64,000 nucleotides of DNA from Enterococcus viikkiensis (GTDB lineage: Bacteria > Bacillota > Bacilli > Lactobacillales > Enterococcaceae). The notes under the pieces are model-generated. The model did no database searches and was not told the origin of the DNA. It saw only the letters and a list, made by a program, of their open reading frames with translations. The stretch spans positions 1 to 64,000 of the forward strand of contig NZ_BJDW01000009.1 in NCBI RefSeq assembly GCF_005405345.1, in the 5' to 3' direction. Shown here piece after piece: positions 46,741 to 56,976 of the stretch; position 1 is the first letter of the stretch; every line of letters begins with the position of its first letter. Position numbers and translations under genes: made by a program.

Positions 46741-48561
46741 TTGGCGCAAAGGATTCCCCAACAGGTGATCGACGAGGTTCGTGAAAAGACGAATATCGTT
46801 GAGGTGATTGGCCAATATGTCCAATTAAAAAAGTCTGGGAAGAATTATTTAGGTCTTTGTCCGTTTCACGAAGAGAAAACCCCGTCATTTTCAGTTGCCG
46901 AAGATAAACAGATTTTTCATTGCTTCGGTTGTGGCAAAGGTGGCAATGTGTACACCTTTTTGCAAGAGCTGGAAGGGATCAGTTTTCCTGAAGCGGTAAA
47001 GAAAGTTGCTGAATTGGAACAAATTCCTTTAGCTATTGAGATTTCTTCTGATCCCGTGACACAAACATCTAGTGGACAGCAGCAGTTGATTGCATTGCAT
47101 GAGCATACGAGAGATTTGTATCACCACTTATTGATGAATACAAAAGTCGGCGAGGATGCCTTGGCTTATCTTCACGAACGAGGATTAAGCGACGACTTGA
47201 TCCGCGAATTCAAGATCGGCTTTGCTCCAAACCAGCGTGAATTTCTTGTTCAAATTGCGCAGCAGGATAAAGTGTCAGTGGAGTTGATGGAACGCAGTGG
47301 GTTATTTATCCGACGGGATGACGGCAGCTTTAGTGATCGTTTTTATCAGCGAGTTATGTTTCCCTTGAATGATTTTAGAGGGAAAGTGATCGGTTTTTCC
47401 GGCCGGTGGTTAAAGATGGCAGAATTTTCAGGAGAAGATCAGCCAAAGTACCTGAATTCACCAGAGACTGAATTATTTAATAAACGCCAAGTTTTATTTA
47501 ATTTTGACAAGGCTCGCAATGAGATTCGCAAGCAAGGTGAAGCGATTTTATTCGAAGGCTTCATGGATGTTTTAGCGGCTTGGCAAGCAGATATCAAAAT
47601 TGGGTTGGCGTCAATGGGAACGAGCTTGACAGAGCAGCAGATTGCCGTAATCGAGCGGGTCACCGGTCAAGTCGTGATTGCCTACGACGGGGATACCCCT
47701 GGTCAGGCGGCAACAGATCGCGCATTGACTATCTTAGGTGCTCATAGTCGCTTACAACTTGCTACTGTGACCGTTCCTGAAAAACTTGATCCGGATGAAT
47801 ATTTACGAAAATATGGTGTGGCTGAGCTACAAAATTTATTGCGGCATGGTCGTCAAACTCCCTTTGCATTTAAAATGCATTATCGTAAAAAAGACTTGAA
47901 TTTGGACAATGAAGCGGACCGCTTGAGTTATTTAGAGGCGGTGATGCAGGATTTGGCCAAGGTACAGTCGCCGGTGGAGCAGGATTTATATTTGGGACAG
48001 TTATCCAGCGAGTTTCATGTCACGCGGGATAGCTTGAAGCAGCAATTGCAAATGGTACGTCAGAGTATTCGTTCAGAACGACGCCAACAGCCGACCAATA
48101 TCGCAGTTGTACCGTCTCTTCCAGGTAAAAGAATGTTGACTAAAGAAGAAAAGGCGGAGCGGATGCTATTGTATCGTAGTATGAATGAACCTTCGATTCG
48201 TGAGCAATTAGTGCAGGATGAGTTTCAATTTATCCACGATTCCTATCAGGAATTGCTTCTTTACTTAGATAGTTATATGATGGTTCATGGAAATTTCGTT
48301 TTAGCGGACTTCTTGAACTATTTAAAAGAAGATGCGATGAAGCAGTTAGCCATCGACATCTCTATGATAGCCATGTCAGAAGATAGCAACGAACGTGAGA
48401 TCTATGACTTGACGCGGGTCATTTCCCAAGCTGGCATTGCTGAAGAAATCAAACAACGACAAAAAGAGCAGCTTGAGGCCAGAAAAAATGGGAACCAGCA
48501 ACGAGAATTAGAATTGACCGTTCAAATTATCGAGTTGACGAAACGCTTGAAACAAGCCTAG
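46741..48561 (+). CDS. dnaG: DNA primase
   Basis: A 606-residue primase that makes RNA primers at the replication fork. It begins with TTG 46741 after GGGGTGAGG. The N-terminal zinc ribbon has Cys40, His43, Cys61 and Cys64 ([22 protein letters not shown]). The TOPRIM domain is visible in [14 protein letters not shown] and [13 protein letters not shown], with the EGxxD and DxD acidic residues, and the C-terminal helicase-interaction domain follows. It is followed 22 bp later by rpoD, the core of the macromolecular synthesis operon. Confidence 0.97.
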   Translation: MAQRIPQQVIDEVREKTNIVEVIGQYVQLKKSGKNYLGLCPFHEEKTPSFSVAEDKQIFHCFGCGKGGNVYTFLQELEGISFPEAVKKVAELEQIPLAIEISSDPVTQTSSGQQQLIALHEHTRDLYHHLLMNTKVGEDALAYLHERGLSDDLIREFKIGFAPNQREFLVQIAQQDKVSVELMERSGLFIRRDDGSFSDRFYQRVMFPLNDFRGKVIGFSGRWLKMAEFSGEDQPKYLNSPETELFNKRQVLFNFDKARNEIRKQGEAILFEGFMDVLAAWQADIKIGLASMGTSLTEQQIAVIERVTGQVVIAYDGDTPGQAATDRALTILGAHSRLQLATVTVPEKLDPDEYLRKYGVAELQNLLRHGRQTPFAFKMHYRKKDLNLDNEADRLSYLEAVMQDLAKVQSPVEQDLYLGQLSSEFHVTRDSLKQQLQMVRQSIRSERRQQPTNIAVVPSLPGKRMLTKEEKAERMLLYRSMNEPSIREQLVQDEFQFIHDSYQELLLYLDSYMMVHGNFVLADFLNYLKEDAMKQLAIDISMIAMSEDSNEREIYDLTRVISQAGIAEEIKQRQKEQLEARKNGNQQRELELTVQIIELTKRLKQA

Positions 48562-48583
48562 AAGTGAAAGGGGCATTTATTTT

Positions 48584-49693
48584 ATGGCAGATGTAAAAAA
48601 CAACAAAGAGTACCAAAAAGCTTTAGCAGCCTTCATCAAGGAAAAGAAACCTTTGGGACAGGTGGTTTATGATGAACTAACCAATCGTATGGCGACTCCT
48701 TATGCGTTGAACGCTGAAGCGATGGATGCATTAATCCAAAAAGTCGAAGATGCTGGGATCAGTGTCGTTGATGAAAATGGTGAACCTTCAAAGGCTAGTT
48801 TAAAACAAAATGAAAAAACGGCGAAAGCCGCTCAAAAAGAAGATCTTTCCGCTCCAACGGGTGTGAAGATCAACGACCCGGTTCGGATGTACTTAAAAGA
48901 AATCGGACGCGTGTCGTTATTGACAGCGCAAGAAGAAGTTGAACTTGCTTTGTTAATCGAACAAGGTGACCAAGAAGCGAAGCAACGTTTAGCGGAAGCA
49001 AACTTGCGTTTAGTAGTAAGTATCGCGAAGCGTTATGTCGGTCGTGGAATGCAATTCCTTGATTTGATCCAAGAAGGAAATATGGGCTTAATGAAAGCCG
49101 TCGAAAAATTTGATTACCGCAAAGGATTCAAATTCTCGACTTACGCGACTTGGTGGATTCGTCAAGCCATCACTCGTGCGATCGCTGACCAAGCGCGGAC
49201 GATTCGGATTCCAGTCCATATGGTTGAAACCATCAATAAATTGATTCGGGTACAACGTCAATTACTGCAAGACTTAGGTCGGGAACCGACACCGGAAGAA
49301 ATCGGTGCGGAAATGGATCTGCCAACAGAAAAAGTTCGTGAAATCTTGAAAATCGCTCAAGAGCCTGTGTCATTAGAAACACCAATTGGTGAAGAAGATG
49401 ATTCACACCTAGGTGATTTCATTGAAGACCAAGAAGCGACTAGTCCGGCTGAACATGCGGCTTCTGAAATGTTGAAAGAACAATTAGAAGATGTTTTGGA
49501 TACGTTGACGGATCGTGAAGAAAATGTCTTGCGTTTGCGTTTTGGTTTAGATGACGGTCGGACTCGTACCTTGGAAGAAGTTGGTCGGGTCTTTGGGGTT
49601 ACTCGTGAACGGATTCGTCAGATCGAAGCCAAAGCTTTACGAAAATTACGCCACCCATCACGCTCTAAACAATTGAAAGACTTTTTAGAATAA
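48584..49693 (+). CDS. rpoD: RNA polymerase primary sigma factor (sigma A)
   Basis: The housekeeping sigma factor, 369 residues. It has a region 1.1-like N-terminus (~1-90), region 1.2 ([17 protein letters not shown]), region 2 ([37 protein letters not shown]), region 3 and region 4 ([20 protein letters not shown]). GAAAGGGG precedes ATG 48584. It is the second gene of the dnaG-rpoD operon, and a terminator follows. Confidence 0.97.
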   Translation: MADVKNNKEYQKALAAFIKEKKPLGQVVYDELTNRMATPYALNAEAMDALIQKVEDAGISVVDENGEPSKASLKQNEKTAKAAQKEDLSAPTGVKINDPVRMYLKEIGRVSLLTAQEEVELALLIEQGDQEAKQRLAEANLRLVVSIAKRYVGRGMQFLDLIQEGNMGLMKAVEKFDYRKGFKFSTYATWWIRQAITRAIADQARTIRIPVHMVETINKLIRVQRQLLQDLGREPTPEEIGAEMDLPTEKVREILKIAQEPVSLETPIGEEDDSHLGDFIEDQEATSPAEHAASEMLKEQLEDVLDTLTDREENVLRLRFGLDDGRTRTLEEVGRVFGVTRERIRQIEAKALRKLRHPSRSKQLKDFLE

Positions 49694-49701
49694 GTGAGCT
49701 G

Positions 49702-49733
49702 AACTCCTTGAGAATTTTCAAGGAGTTTTTTTT
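49702..49733 (+). terminator. Rho-independent terminator after rpoD
   Basis: AACTCCTTGA pairs with TCAAGGAGTT around GAATTT, followed by TTTTTTT. Confidence 0.9.
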
Positions 49734-49885
49734 ATCCAAAAGTTAGGGAATAAGGATGAGAGCATTCTGTTCGATTTCGAAAAAATGCGCCGTTTTATAG
49801 TCTTTCCAAATAGAATAAACAGGTAGAATAGAGATCATGCAAACTTTAAATAGAATTCATTATTTTTAATTAATTCAATCAAAAA

Positions 49886-49913
49886 TTGCTTGGAACTTCC
49901 CTAAACATATGAT
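49886..49913 (+). promoter_or_regulatory. promoter of the zinc-ribbon membrane protein gene
   Basis: TTGCTT (49886-49891), a 16-bp spacer and TATGAT (49908-49913). It precedes the TTG start at 49952 by about 40 bp. Confidence 0.5.
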
Positions 49914-49951
49914 AGATTAAGGCATAAGTTTTAAAAAAGGAGCCGATTTCA

Positions 49952-51814
49952 TTGCAAAAATGCCCTAACTGTGGATTTGAACCAGTCGAAGGATATGCAA
50001 CTTGTCCGAAGTGTGGCTTTTCATTACAGTTAAACGATCAAAAAGAGATTGAAGATAGAAACGATACCATCGAGTGGTCTGAGCTTGCCGATATGCCGAT
50101 TGAATCCGTCCAAAAGATGTTTAAAGAAAATGAGGAGAAAATGAAGGAAGAAGAGAATAAAAAAAATTCTACTGAAGAAATGCCTGAAATGAATCCGATT
50201 TTGGCACGGTATATTCGTGAGCATAAGGAAGGCGTCATTGATGAAGAACCCGAAGAAAAACCATTAGAAACTGAAAATAAAACAGACGGTCCTAAGTCTG
50301 AAAGCACCCCGATAGATGAAACACCAACTGAGCCTGCTGAAAAATTGGCGGAGGTAGACGAAGCAACGTCAACTGAACCTGAGATAGAAGAAGCGGCACA
50401 AGCGATGTCTGACAATGAACCCGAATCAGAAAATCAAGCGACGGTACCTACTGTTGAAGCTGAAACAGTTGAAGCCTCACCGAAAGAAGAACTAAAAGAA
50501 CAATCCTCAGACGAAAATGAAGGGTCAAAAGAAGAATCAGCAGAAAACTTGTCTGAATCAGTTGAAGCGACAATCGACTCCGACCTTAATTCAAACGAGT
50601 CAGAGGACGTTGAAGAAGCGGCCATTGCTCCTGAACCGTTAGTAGCTGCAACAGAAGCTGAAGAGGCAGAAGAGCCTGAGCAAGTGGCGGTTACTTCTGA
50701 GCCAATCAATGAAACTGAACCAGCCGTAGCTACAGAATCAGCAACCAAAGCATCGAAGCCGACGGGAGAAGGACCTAAAAAAAATCGCAAGAAGCTGTAT
50801 ATCACCTTAGCGGCGGTGGCGGTTTTAGGAATTGGCGGCGGTTATTATTATCATCATGAAAAAGAAGTCGAAGCGCAACGGATCGCTACAGTGAAAAAAG
50901 AAAACAAAGCGATCGATACGATTGAACGAGATCTCGCCAGCTTTTACACGGATGATCAGCAAACTTTCTTAGCAGCGGATAAGGTCAATGAAAATACCGA
51001 TCAGTTAGCTGATGAGATAGCGCAATACAAAGGCCATAAGCGTTATGATACAGTCAATAAAGAATACGATGAATTGGTCACAAAGCAAAAGGCTCAACAA
51101 TCGGTAAACCAATTATTCACGAGTGCAGCCATCGATGGGGATAAGCTTGCCGATAAGCCATTGTTAAAAGCGGCTGAACCAGTCGATTTAACCATCAATA
51201 CTGGGGACACTCAGTTTAATACGTTAATGAATCAAGCTGTAGCAAATGCTAAAGATCAATATGCGAAGATTGAAACAGCGAAGCAAAAAGCAGATGCATT
51301 ATTAAAAGACGGCAACGTGATCGCTTCAGTTAATCGCGAACAATACAATGCAGCTAATGACGCGGTGAAGGCTGTTGCCAATCAAGCATTGGTTCAAACG
51401 CAAAAGGATGAATTGACGAAAGTTGATCAAACTTTAAAAGAGAAAGAGAAAAAGGCAGCTGATGAAAAAGCAGCGGCCGAAAAAGCGGCGCAAGAAAAAG
51501 CCGAGCAGGAGAAGGCAGCGCAAAACCAAAAACCAAGTAGTAGCCAAGCTGGCGATACTAGCAGCGCTGCTTACGCTTGGGCTCCTGGTGTGAAGGAAAA
51601 AGTTATCCAAACCTGTATTTCTCGTGGGTACATTGTCGAAGGCGGCTATAGCCTAGAACCGGTTAAAGTTGAAAATGGTGAAGGCTATTACAACTTATAT
51701 GCTACTTCAAATCGGGCATCTTTGACAAAAGGTTACACGGATGCTGATTTGCCGATGTACTTAGTCACAATCAACTGTAAAACTGGTTGGTTCAAAGGAA
51801 ACGGCCCGAATTAA
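49952..51814 (+). CDS. zinc-ribbon, acidic-linker membrane protein with extracellular domain
   Basis: A 620-residue single-pass membrane protein. AAAGGAG (49936-49942) sets TTG 49952 as start. It has an N-terminal cytoplasmic zinc ribbon (CPNCGFEPVEGYATCPKCG), a very acidic low-complexity region of about 200 residues (~55-265), a transmembrane segment (KLYITLAAVAVLGIGGGYYY) and an extracellular part with a Lys/Ala/Glu-rich coiled coil (~490-525) and a compact C-terminal domain with two Cys (QTCISRGYIVEG, VTINCKTGWFKG). The layout recalls TcaA/YvbJ-type zinc-ribbon membrane proteins, but the C-terminal domain is different. Function unknown. Confidence 0.75.
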   Translation: MQKCPNCGFEPVEGYATCPKCGFSLQLNDQKEIEDRNDTIEWSELADMPIESVQKMFKENEEKMKEEENKKNSTEEMPEMNPILARYIREHKEGVIDEEPEEKPLETENKTDGPKSESTPIDETPTEPAEKLAEVDEATSTEPEIEEAAQAMSDNEPESENQATVPTVEAETVEASPKEELKEQSSDENEGSKEESAENLSESVEATIDSDLNSNESEDVEEAAIAPEPLVAATEAEEAEEPEQVAVTSEPINETEPAVATESATKASKPTGEGPKKNRKKLYITLAAVAVLGIGGGYYYHHEKEVEAQRIATVKKENKAIDTIERDLASFYTDDQQTFLAADKVNENTDQLADEIAQYKGHKRYDTVNKEYDELVTKQKAQQSVNQLFTSAAIDGDKLADKPLLKAAEPVDLTINTGDTQFNTLMNQAVANAKDQYAKIETAKQKADALLKDGNVIASVNREQYNAANDAVKAVANQALVQTQKDELTKVDQTLKEKEKKAADEKAAAEKAAQEKAEQEKAAQNQKPSSSQAGDTSSAAYAWAPGVKEKVIQTCISRGYIVEGGYSLEPVKVENGEGYYNLYATSNRASLTKGYTDADLPMYLVTINCKTGWFKGNGPN

Positions 51815-51896
51815 ATTAATTTGAAAAAGTTGAGATAGAAGCGGTTATCAGCTTCAAATAGTTGAAGCCGCACTTCTAAAACAACGAGTATTCGTA

Positions 51897-51939
51897 GATA
51901 AAGGAGCTAGGAAAGTATTTTTTTCCCAGCTCCTTTATC
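51897..51939 (+). terminator. Rho-independent terminator before cvfB
   Basis: GATAAAGGAGCT and AGCTCCTTTATC form a perfect 12-bp stem, extended by GGAAA/TTTCC past one mismatch. Its loop contains most of the T run. A smaller hairpin (GCTTCAA with TTGAAGC, 51851-51868) precedes it. Confidence 0.7.
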
Positions 51940-52017
51940 AGTTTTATTGCTTCATGAAATAAATAGAGTAAAATGGTAGAAGAATAAATAAACAGACGAG
52001 CTGTTAGGAGAAAAAAG

Positions 52018-52875
52018 ATGAATGAATTATTAGGTCAAGTTTTCACAGGACTAATTATTGATGAGAACGAAACAATGTATTTGGTGCAAAAAAACGGGGT
52101 TACTTTCCGGCTAGCAAAAACGGAGGAGGCTCCTCATGAAATCGGTGAATCTATTGAGGGCTTCGGCTACGTGAATCAAAAGAAAGAAGCGATCTTTACG
52201 ACGGAGATTCCAAAAGTTCGGATCGGCCACTATGCCTTTGGCGAGGTGACGGATGTTCGTCGTGATTTAGGCGCCTTTGTTAATATTGGCTTACCAGATA
52301 AAGATATGGTGGTTTCTTTAGATGAGATGCCAAGTATGAAGGAATTATGGCCGAAAAAAGGCGACCGTCTGATGATCAGTCTACGAGTGGATGAGAAGGA
52401 TCGGATGTGGGGTGTCTTAGCGGATGAAACAATTTTCCATTCTATGAGTCGAATGGGAAACAGCGAGATGCAAAATGAGAATAAAAAAGGAACGATTTAT
52501 CGCTTAAAAGTCGCTGGCTCGTATTTGATTACTGAGGATTTCTACTTGGGCTTTGTTCATCCTTCAGAGCGTTATCAAGAACCACGCTTAGGAGAAGTTG
52601 TTGAGGCTCGGGTGATTGGTGTCCGGCCTGATGGTGTATTAAATATGTCATTGAAACCGCGAAGTTACGAAATGATCAATGACGATGCGGCGATGGTCTT
52701 GACGATGCTGCAACGCAATGCCACCCATACGTTACCATTTTGGGACAAGTCAGCTCCAGAAGAAATCAAGGAAACTTTTGGCATCAGTAAAGGCCAATTC
52801 AAACGGGCAATCGGTCATCTGCTGAAAGAAAAATTGATCGAACAATCAGAAGGCGAAATTCGTTTAAAAAGCTAA
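52018..52875 (+). CDS. cvfB: CvfB-family S1 RNA-binding protein
   Basis: A 285-residue RNA-binding protein with S1-like domains and a C-terminal winged helix (FGISKGQFKRAIGHLLKEKL). Visible S1 motifs are GEVTDVRRDLGAFVNIGLPD and GEVVEARVIGVRPDGVLNMS. In Staphylococcus CvfB influences virulence-factor expression post-transcriptionally. TAGGAGAAAAAAG precedes ATG 52018. It is a single gene here. Confidence 0.9.
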   Translation: MNELLGQVFTGLIIDENETMYLVQKNGVTFRLAKTEEAPHEIGESIEGFGYVNQKKEAIFTTEIPKVRIGHYAFGEVTDVRRDLGAFVNIGLPDKDMVVSLDEMPSMKELWPKKGDRLMISLRVDEKDRMWGVLADETIFHSMSRMGNSEMQNENKKGTIYRLKVAGSYLITEDFYLGFVHPSERYQEPRLGEVVEARVIGVRPDGVLNMSLKPRSYEMINDDAAMVLTMLQRNATHTLPFWDKSAPEEIKETFGISKGQFKRAIGHLLKEKLIEQSEGEIRLKS

Positions 52876-52987
52876 TTGAGAATACCTTGCATTAATTAGA
52901 TTGATAAACTATAATAATTCTAATAAAAGCAACAGCAAGGCATTGTTTTATTTGTAATTATTATAAAGTAGATTGAGGAGGGTTCTC

Positions 52988-53443
52988 GTGAACGCAATTC
53001 TAGCTTTACAAAAAACCAAAAAGCAACTTCATGATTCTGGCTTCAAATTAACCCCTCAGCGTGAAGCGACCGTTCTCGTTTTATTAGAAAATGAAAAGGA
53101 TCATTTATCCGCCGAAGAAATTTATTTTTTAGTGAAAAGAAAAAGTCCTGAGATTGGGTTAGCGACTGTCTATCGGACATTGGAAATTTTGACAGAGCTG
53201 CATATCGTCAATAAAATTAGCTTTGATGATGGTTTGGCGCGTTATGATCTGCGTAAAGAAGGCGCAGAACATTTCCATCATCATTTACTTTGTTTGGAAT
53301 GTGGCAACATCGAAGAAATCGAAGAAGATTTATTAGTTGAGGTGGAACGTGTAGTAGAATCACGGTTTCATTTTATCGTGAAGGATCACCGCTTGACTTT
53401 TCACGGGATCTGCCAAAGCTGCCAAGCAAAAAAAGAAGCGTAA
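52988..53443 (+). CDS. fur: Fur-family metal-dependent regulator
   Basis: A 151-residue metalloregulator. GAGGAGGG (52975-52982) sets GTG 52988; the upstream TTG 52973 precedes that site. It has a winged helix (LTPQREATVLVLL, SAEEIYFLVKRKSPEIGLAT, VYRTLEIL), the His-rich metal site (AEHFHHHLLCLECGNIEE) and a structural zinc site with CLEC and CQSC. Fur, rather than PerR or Zur, is suggested by position next to xerD as in related genomes. AT-rich upstream DNA contains no clear Fur box. Confidence 0.87.
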   Translation: MNAILALQKTKKQLHDSGFKLTPQREATVLVLLENEKDHLSAEEIYFLVKRKSPEIGLATVYRTLEILTELHIVNKISFDDGLARYDLRKEGAEHFHHHLLCLECGNIEEIEEDLLVEVERVVESRFHFIVKDHRLTFHGICQSCQAKKEA

Positions 53444-53484
53444 AGTTTCGAAAAAAATTCGAATCAGTTATAATAGAATTGCTG

Positions 53485-53528
53485 AGTCCCTTGTCACGAT
53501 ACGTGCTATCATTTCAAGGGACTTTTTG
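53485..53528 (+). terminator. hairpin terminator between fur and xerD
   Basis: AGTCCCTTG pairs with CAAGGGACT, followed by TTTTT; the 21-nt loop contains a small CACG/CGTG helix. A TATAAT lies just upstream (53469-53474), so the hairpin could also attenuate a transcript entering xerD. Confidence 0.75.
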
Positions 53529-53556
53529 GTATGATAAAGCGGAAAGTGGTGAAAAA

Positions 53557-54447
53557 ATGGAAGAACAAATAACAGAATACTTGCATTTTTTATCGATCGA
53601 ACGAGGACTTTCCGAAAATACTCGTACCAGTTATCAACGAGACCTGAAACAATATTTGGCCTTCTTGACTGAGCAAGGGATTACGGAATGGCAAGCAGTT
53701 GATCGATATCTTGTTGTGGCTTTCTTAGGAAATTTAACCGAAGCAGGGAAAGCTTCAACGACGATAACCCGAATGATCTCCAGCCTACGCCGGTTTCATC
53801 AATTTTTACGTCAAGAACGGTATACGGATCATGATCCGATGCAGCATATTGATAGTCCCAAAAAGGCTCAAAAACTGCCTCAGACGCTTTCTATCGCTGA
53901 AGTGGAACGTTTGATCGCAGCACCAGACACGACCACTGATTTAGGCATTCGCGACCGTGCCATTTTGGAAGTAATGTATGCGACAGGTTTGCGGGTCAGT
54001 GAATTAATCAGCCTGAAGTTGGGGGATATCCATTTAGAAATGGGCCTGCTGCAAACCGTTGGTAAAGGAGATAAAGAACGAATCGTTCCGTTAGGTGATT
54101 ACGCGATCCATTGGTTGGAACGGTATCTTGCGGAAGTTCGGCCGTTAATGACGAAGAAAACACCGAATGAGCCGTATCTATTTGTCAACAATCATGGACA
54201 TGGGTTGAGTCGTCAAGGGATTTGGAAAAACCTCAAGCAATATGTAATCAAGGCGGAAATTATAAAGGATGTTACACCTCATACACTGCGTCATAGCTTT
54301 GCGACCCACTTGCTTGAAAATGGGGCAGATCTGCGGACGGTTCAGGAGCTGTTGGGCCACGCGGATATTTCTACGACCCAGATCTATACGCATATTACGA
54401 AACGCCGAATGACGGAAGTCTACAAAGAATTTTTCCCAAGAGCTTAA
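53557..54447 (+). CDS. xerD: tyrosine recombinase XerD
   Basis: A 296-residue site-specific recombinase that resolves chromosome dimers at dif with XerC. The catalytic residues are visible: Arg in ATGLRVSELISL, Lys in VGKGDKERIVPLG, HTLRHSFATHLL (His and Arg), His in LLGHADISTTQ and the nucleophile Tyr in QIYTHITKRR. The start is ATG 53557 (MEEQITEYLHFLS), after AAAGTGGTG; the open frame upstream is inside the terminator hairpin. Confidence 0.93.
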   Translation: MEEQITEYLHFLSIERGLSENTRTSYQRDLKQYLAFLTEQGITEWQAVDRYLVVAFLGNLTEAGKASTTITRMISSLRRFHQFLRQERYTDHDPMQHIDSPKKAQKLPQTLSIAEVERLIAAPDTTTDLGIRDRAILEVMYATGLRVSELISLKLGDIHLEMGLLQTVGKGDKERIVPLGDYAIHWLERYLAEVRPLMTKKTPNEPYLFVNNHGHGLSRQGIWKNLKQYVIKAEIIKDVTPHTLRHSFATHLLENGADLRTVQELLGHADISTTQIYTHITKRRMTEVYKEFFPRA

Positions 54448-54502
54448 AAAGAAACGACCGATTGAAAAAGGGATTTCTTAAAATGAATAAGGAGGAGAAA
54501 TG

Positions 54503-54883
54503 ATGCTAACGGATTATCGAAAAAATCAACGAAAGATCGCGATGGGTCTTTTAAGCTTCCATGCTAATTTAAAAGATCAGCAGCATTTACTAAAAGAGAT
54601 TGATACTTATCAAGATGATGATCGTTATAATCTTTTTTGCTATTACGCTGAACAATCTGATAATGTCCAAGGTGTGATTGGAATCAGTCAGTTAGAAGAT
54701 CAGGAAATTGTACTGCATGATATCAGCTTAAACCCTTCTTATCGCGGAGAAGGTGTGGGCTTTAAGATGATGGACGAGCTGCAACAGCTGTATCCTGATA
54801 AAAAAATCATTGGCACGCCGGCTACGTGTACTTTTTTAGCAAATTGGCAAGAGCGGGTACGGTCGAACGATGGAAACGATTAG
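54503..54883 (+). CDS. ribT: RibT-like GNAT-fold protein
   Basis: A 126-residue GNAT-fold protein resembling RibT of Bacillus, a protein of unsettled role in riboflavin operons. The acetyl-CoA-binding-like loop is LNPSYRGEGVGFKMMDEL. GGAGGAG (54491-54497) favours ATG 54503 over ATG 54500. Its position just before scpA-scpB is the same as in Bacillus. It overlaps scpA by 14 bp. Confidence 0.8.
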   Translation: MLTDYRKNQRKIAMGLLSFHANLKDQQHLLKEIDTYQDDDRYNLFCYYAEQSDNVQGVIGISQLEDQEIVLHDISLNPSYRGEGVGFKMMDELQQLYPDKKIIGTPATCTFLANWQERVRSNDGND

Positions 54884-55616
54884 TTTAAAATTAGATGTCT
54901 TCGAAGGTCCGCTGGATTTGTTGCTGCATTTGATTCAGCAATTGGAGATCGATATTTACGATATTCCGATTGCCGCTGTCACCGAACAGTATATGAATTT
55001 TATCCATACAATGAAAACACTGGAACTGGAAGTAGCAGGTGAATATATAGTAATGGCAGCTACGTTGATGTCAATCAAGAGTCAGATGCTACTGCCTAAG
55101 CAAGAATTGGATTTTGAATATGAGGAAGAGGAAGGCGAGGATCCTCGAGAAGCATTGGTTCAACAATTGCTAGAATACCGCAAATATAAATACGCAGCGT
55201 CTGTTTTATCTGAAAAGGAACAGGAGCGCAGTCTCTTTTATACGAAGGCACCAATGGATCTTTCTGATTATGAGGAAGAAATTTTACCGTTGCCTAAAAA
55301 TCAGCTAAATACGATTGATCTTTTTTTGGCGCTCCACGATGTGTTGCAGCGTAAAAAAAAGGGTGCGCCGATTGAGACAACAGTCACTACAGAAACAATC
55401 ACTGTTGACCAAAAAGTTGCAGAGATTAGCAGCCGTTTAGAAAAACTGTCAGAAGATGAAGGGCTGGCATTGGCGTCTTTTTTTGTGCAATACACTAAGG
55501 ACGAAGTGATCACCACCTTTATGGCTTTATTAGAGTTAATGAAAAAAGGCCAAGCAACAGCAAAACAAGCGGAAACCTATGCGCCAATTTTGATATTTAA
55601 AGGAGCCGTTTTATGA
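54870..55616 (+). CDS. scpA: ScpA, segregation and condensation kleisin
   Basis: The kleisin subunit (248 residues) that bridges SMC heads in chromosome condensation. The N-terminal signature LDVFEGPLDLLLHLIQQLEI, the acidic linker (FEYEEEEGEDPREAL) and the C-terminal winged helix (FMALLELMKKGQATAKQ) are present. Start ATG 54870 lies within the end of ribT, and its stop overlaps scpB by 4 bp, so translation is coupled. Confidence 0.96.
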   Translation: METISLKLDVFEGPLDLLLHLIQQLEIDIYDIPIAAVTEQYMNFIHTMKTLELEVAGEYIVMAATLMSIKSQMLLPKQELDFEYEEEEGEDPREALVQQLLEYRKYKYAASVLSEKEQERSLFYTKAPMDLSDYEEEILPLPKNQLNTIDLFLALHDVLQRKKKGAPIETTVTTETITVDQKVAEISSRLEKLSEDEGLALASFFVQYTKDEVITTFMALLELMKKGQATAKQAETYAPILIFKGAVL

Positions 55617-56194
55617 ATCAATTGAGTCAAATTGAAGCCATGCTTTTTGTGGTGGGGGAAGAAGGAATCGGACTGGAAGAATTAGCCTTCGCTTTAAAAA
55701 AATCGACGCCGGAAATTTACGAAACGGTTAGCGAATTGAAGGAGAATTATGAAAGCAACGAGGCTTCTGCACTGACTATTTTAGAAGTGGGCAATCATTT
55801 TGTTTTAACCACAAAAAAAGTTTTTGCACCGCTATTGAAGGATTTTGCTCGCTCACCTTTAGCTAATCGGCTGAGTCAAGCAGCGTTAGAAACCCTTTCA
55901 ATCATTGCGTATAAACAGCCGGTGACTCGTTTAGAGATTGATGAGTTGCGAGGGGTGCAATCAAGTGGAGCCGTCCAAACGCTGGTGGCTCGTCAATTGA
56001 TTGAAGAAAAAGGCCGAGTTGATGGTCCAGGTCGGGCGATATTATACGGAACAAGCACTTATTTTATGGATTATTTCGGCTTGAAGGACATGGAAGACTT
56101 ACCGGACGTGCAAAAAATGGAAGAAGATTTAGCGGATGATGAAGAACCGCTTGATTTGTTTTATGATCGCTTTAAAGAAGAGGATGGACAATAA
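55613..56194 (+). CDS. scpB: ScpB, segregation and condensation protein
   Basis: A 193-residue partner of ScpA made of two winged-helix domains. Typical motifs are QIEAMLFVVGEEGI, LSQAALETLSIIAYKQPVTR and ELRGVQSSGAVQTLV. It overlaps scpA by 4 bp and rluB by 1 bp, keeping the conserved scpA-scpB-rluB order. Confidence 0.96.
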   Translation: MNQLSQIEAMLFVVGEEGIGLEELAFALKKSTPEIYETVSELKENYESNEASALTILEVGNHFVLTTKKVFAPLLKDFARSPLANRLSQAALETLSIIAYKQPVTRLEIDELRGVQSSGAVQTLVARQLIEEKGRVDGPGRAILYGTSTYFMDYFGLKDMEDLPDVQKMEEDLADDEEPLDLFYDRFKEEDGQ

Positions 56195-56913
56195 TGGAAA
56201 GATTACAAAAAGTTATCGCCCACGCGGGCATCGCGTCAAGACGCAAGGCCGAAGATTACATTACCGGCGGAAGAGTCAAAGTCAATGGGGAAGTTGTTAA
56301 AGAATTAGGCACCAAAGTAGGTAAGAAAGACCTAGTGGAAGTTGACGGGGTGCCAATCTATCAAGAGGAACCTGTTTACTATTTATTTTATAAGCCTCGA
56401 GGTGTAATCTCGGCAGTCGCTGATGATAAAAATCGTAAAGTTGTTACGGATTATTTCGCAACAGTACCAGAACGCATCTATCCAGTCGGTCGTTTGGATT
56501 ATGATACTTCAGGGATTTTACTTTTGACCAATGATGGCGATTTTTCTCAGCGTTTGGCCCATCCAAAACATCAAATTGATAAGGTTTATGTGGCAAAAGT
56601 TAAAGGCTTTGCTGAAAAAAGAACGTTATATCCGCTAACTAAAGGAGTCCGGATCGAAGGGAAAAAGACGGCGCCTGCTCGTTTTGAGATTCTCTCAACG
56701 GATAAAAAGGCCGAAACAAGTATCGTGGAACTGACTATCCATGAAGGTCGCAATCACCAGGTTAAAAATATGCTGGCGGCGGTGGGCTTACCTGTCCAAA
56801 AACTAAAGCGGGAGCGCTATGGAGACTTGACTTTACAAGGTTTGCGTCCAGGAGAATTCCGCCGTTTGAATACCAAAGAAATCAACACGTTGTTGAACCA
56901 ATCGAAAGAATAA
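56194..56913 (+). CDS. rluB: RluB, 23S rRNA pseudouridine synthase
   Basis: A 239-residue RsuA/RluB-family enzyme that isomerises a uridine in 23S rRNA. It has an N-terminal S4 domain (MERLQKVIAHAGIASRRKAE) and the catalytic motif GRLDYDTSGILLLTNDGD with its Asp, followed by EGRNHQVKNMLAAVGLPV. Its ATG shares one base with the scpB stop. It is the last gene before the FMN riboswitch. Confidence 0.95.
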   Translation: MERLQKVIAHAGIASRRKAEDYITGGRVKVNGEVVKELGTKVGKKDLVEVDGVPIYQEEPVYYLFYKPRGVISAVADDKNRKVVTDYFATVPERIYPVGRLDYDTSGILLLTNDGDFSQRLAHPKHQIDKVYVAKVKGFAEKRTLYPLTKGVRIEGKKTAPARFEILSTDKKAETSIVELTIHEGRNHQVKNMLAAVGLPVQKLKRERYGDLTLQGLRPGEFRRLNTKEINTLLNQSKE

Positions 56914-56923
56914 ACGTATTTAC

Positions 56924-56952
56924 TTGTTTTTTGATAGTAAACTTGTTATAGT
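56924..56952 (+). promoter_or_regulatory. promoter of the FMN riboswitch-ribU unit
   Basis: TTGTTT (56924-56929), a 17-bp spacer and TATAGT (56947-56952), starting the transcript about 20 nt before the riboswitch. Confidence 0.55.
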
Positions 56953-56976
56953 TACGTTACAAAAAAATAATTTAAG

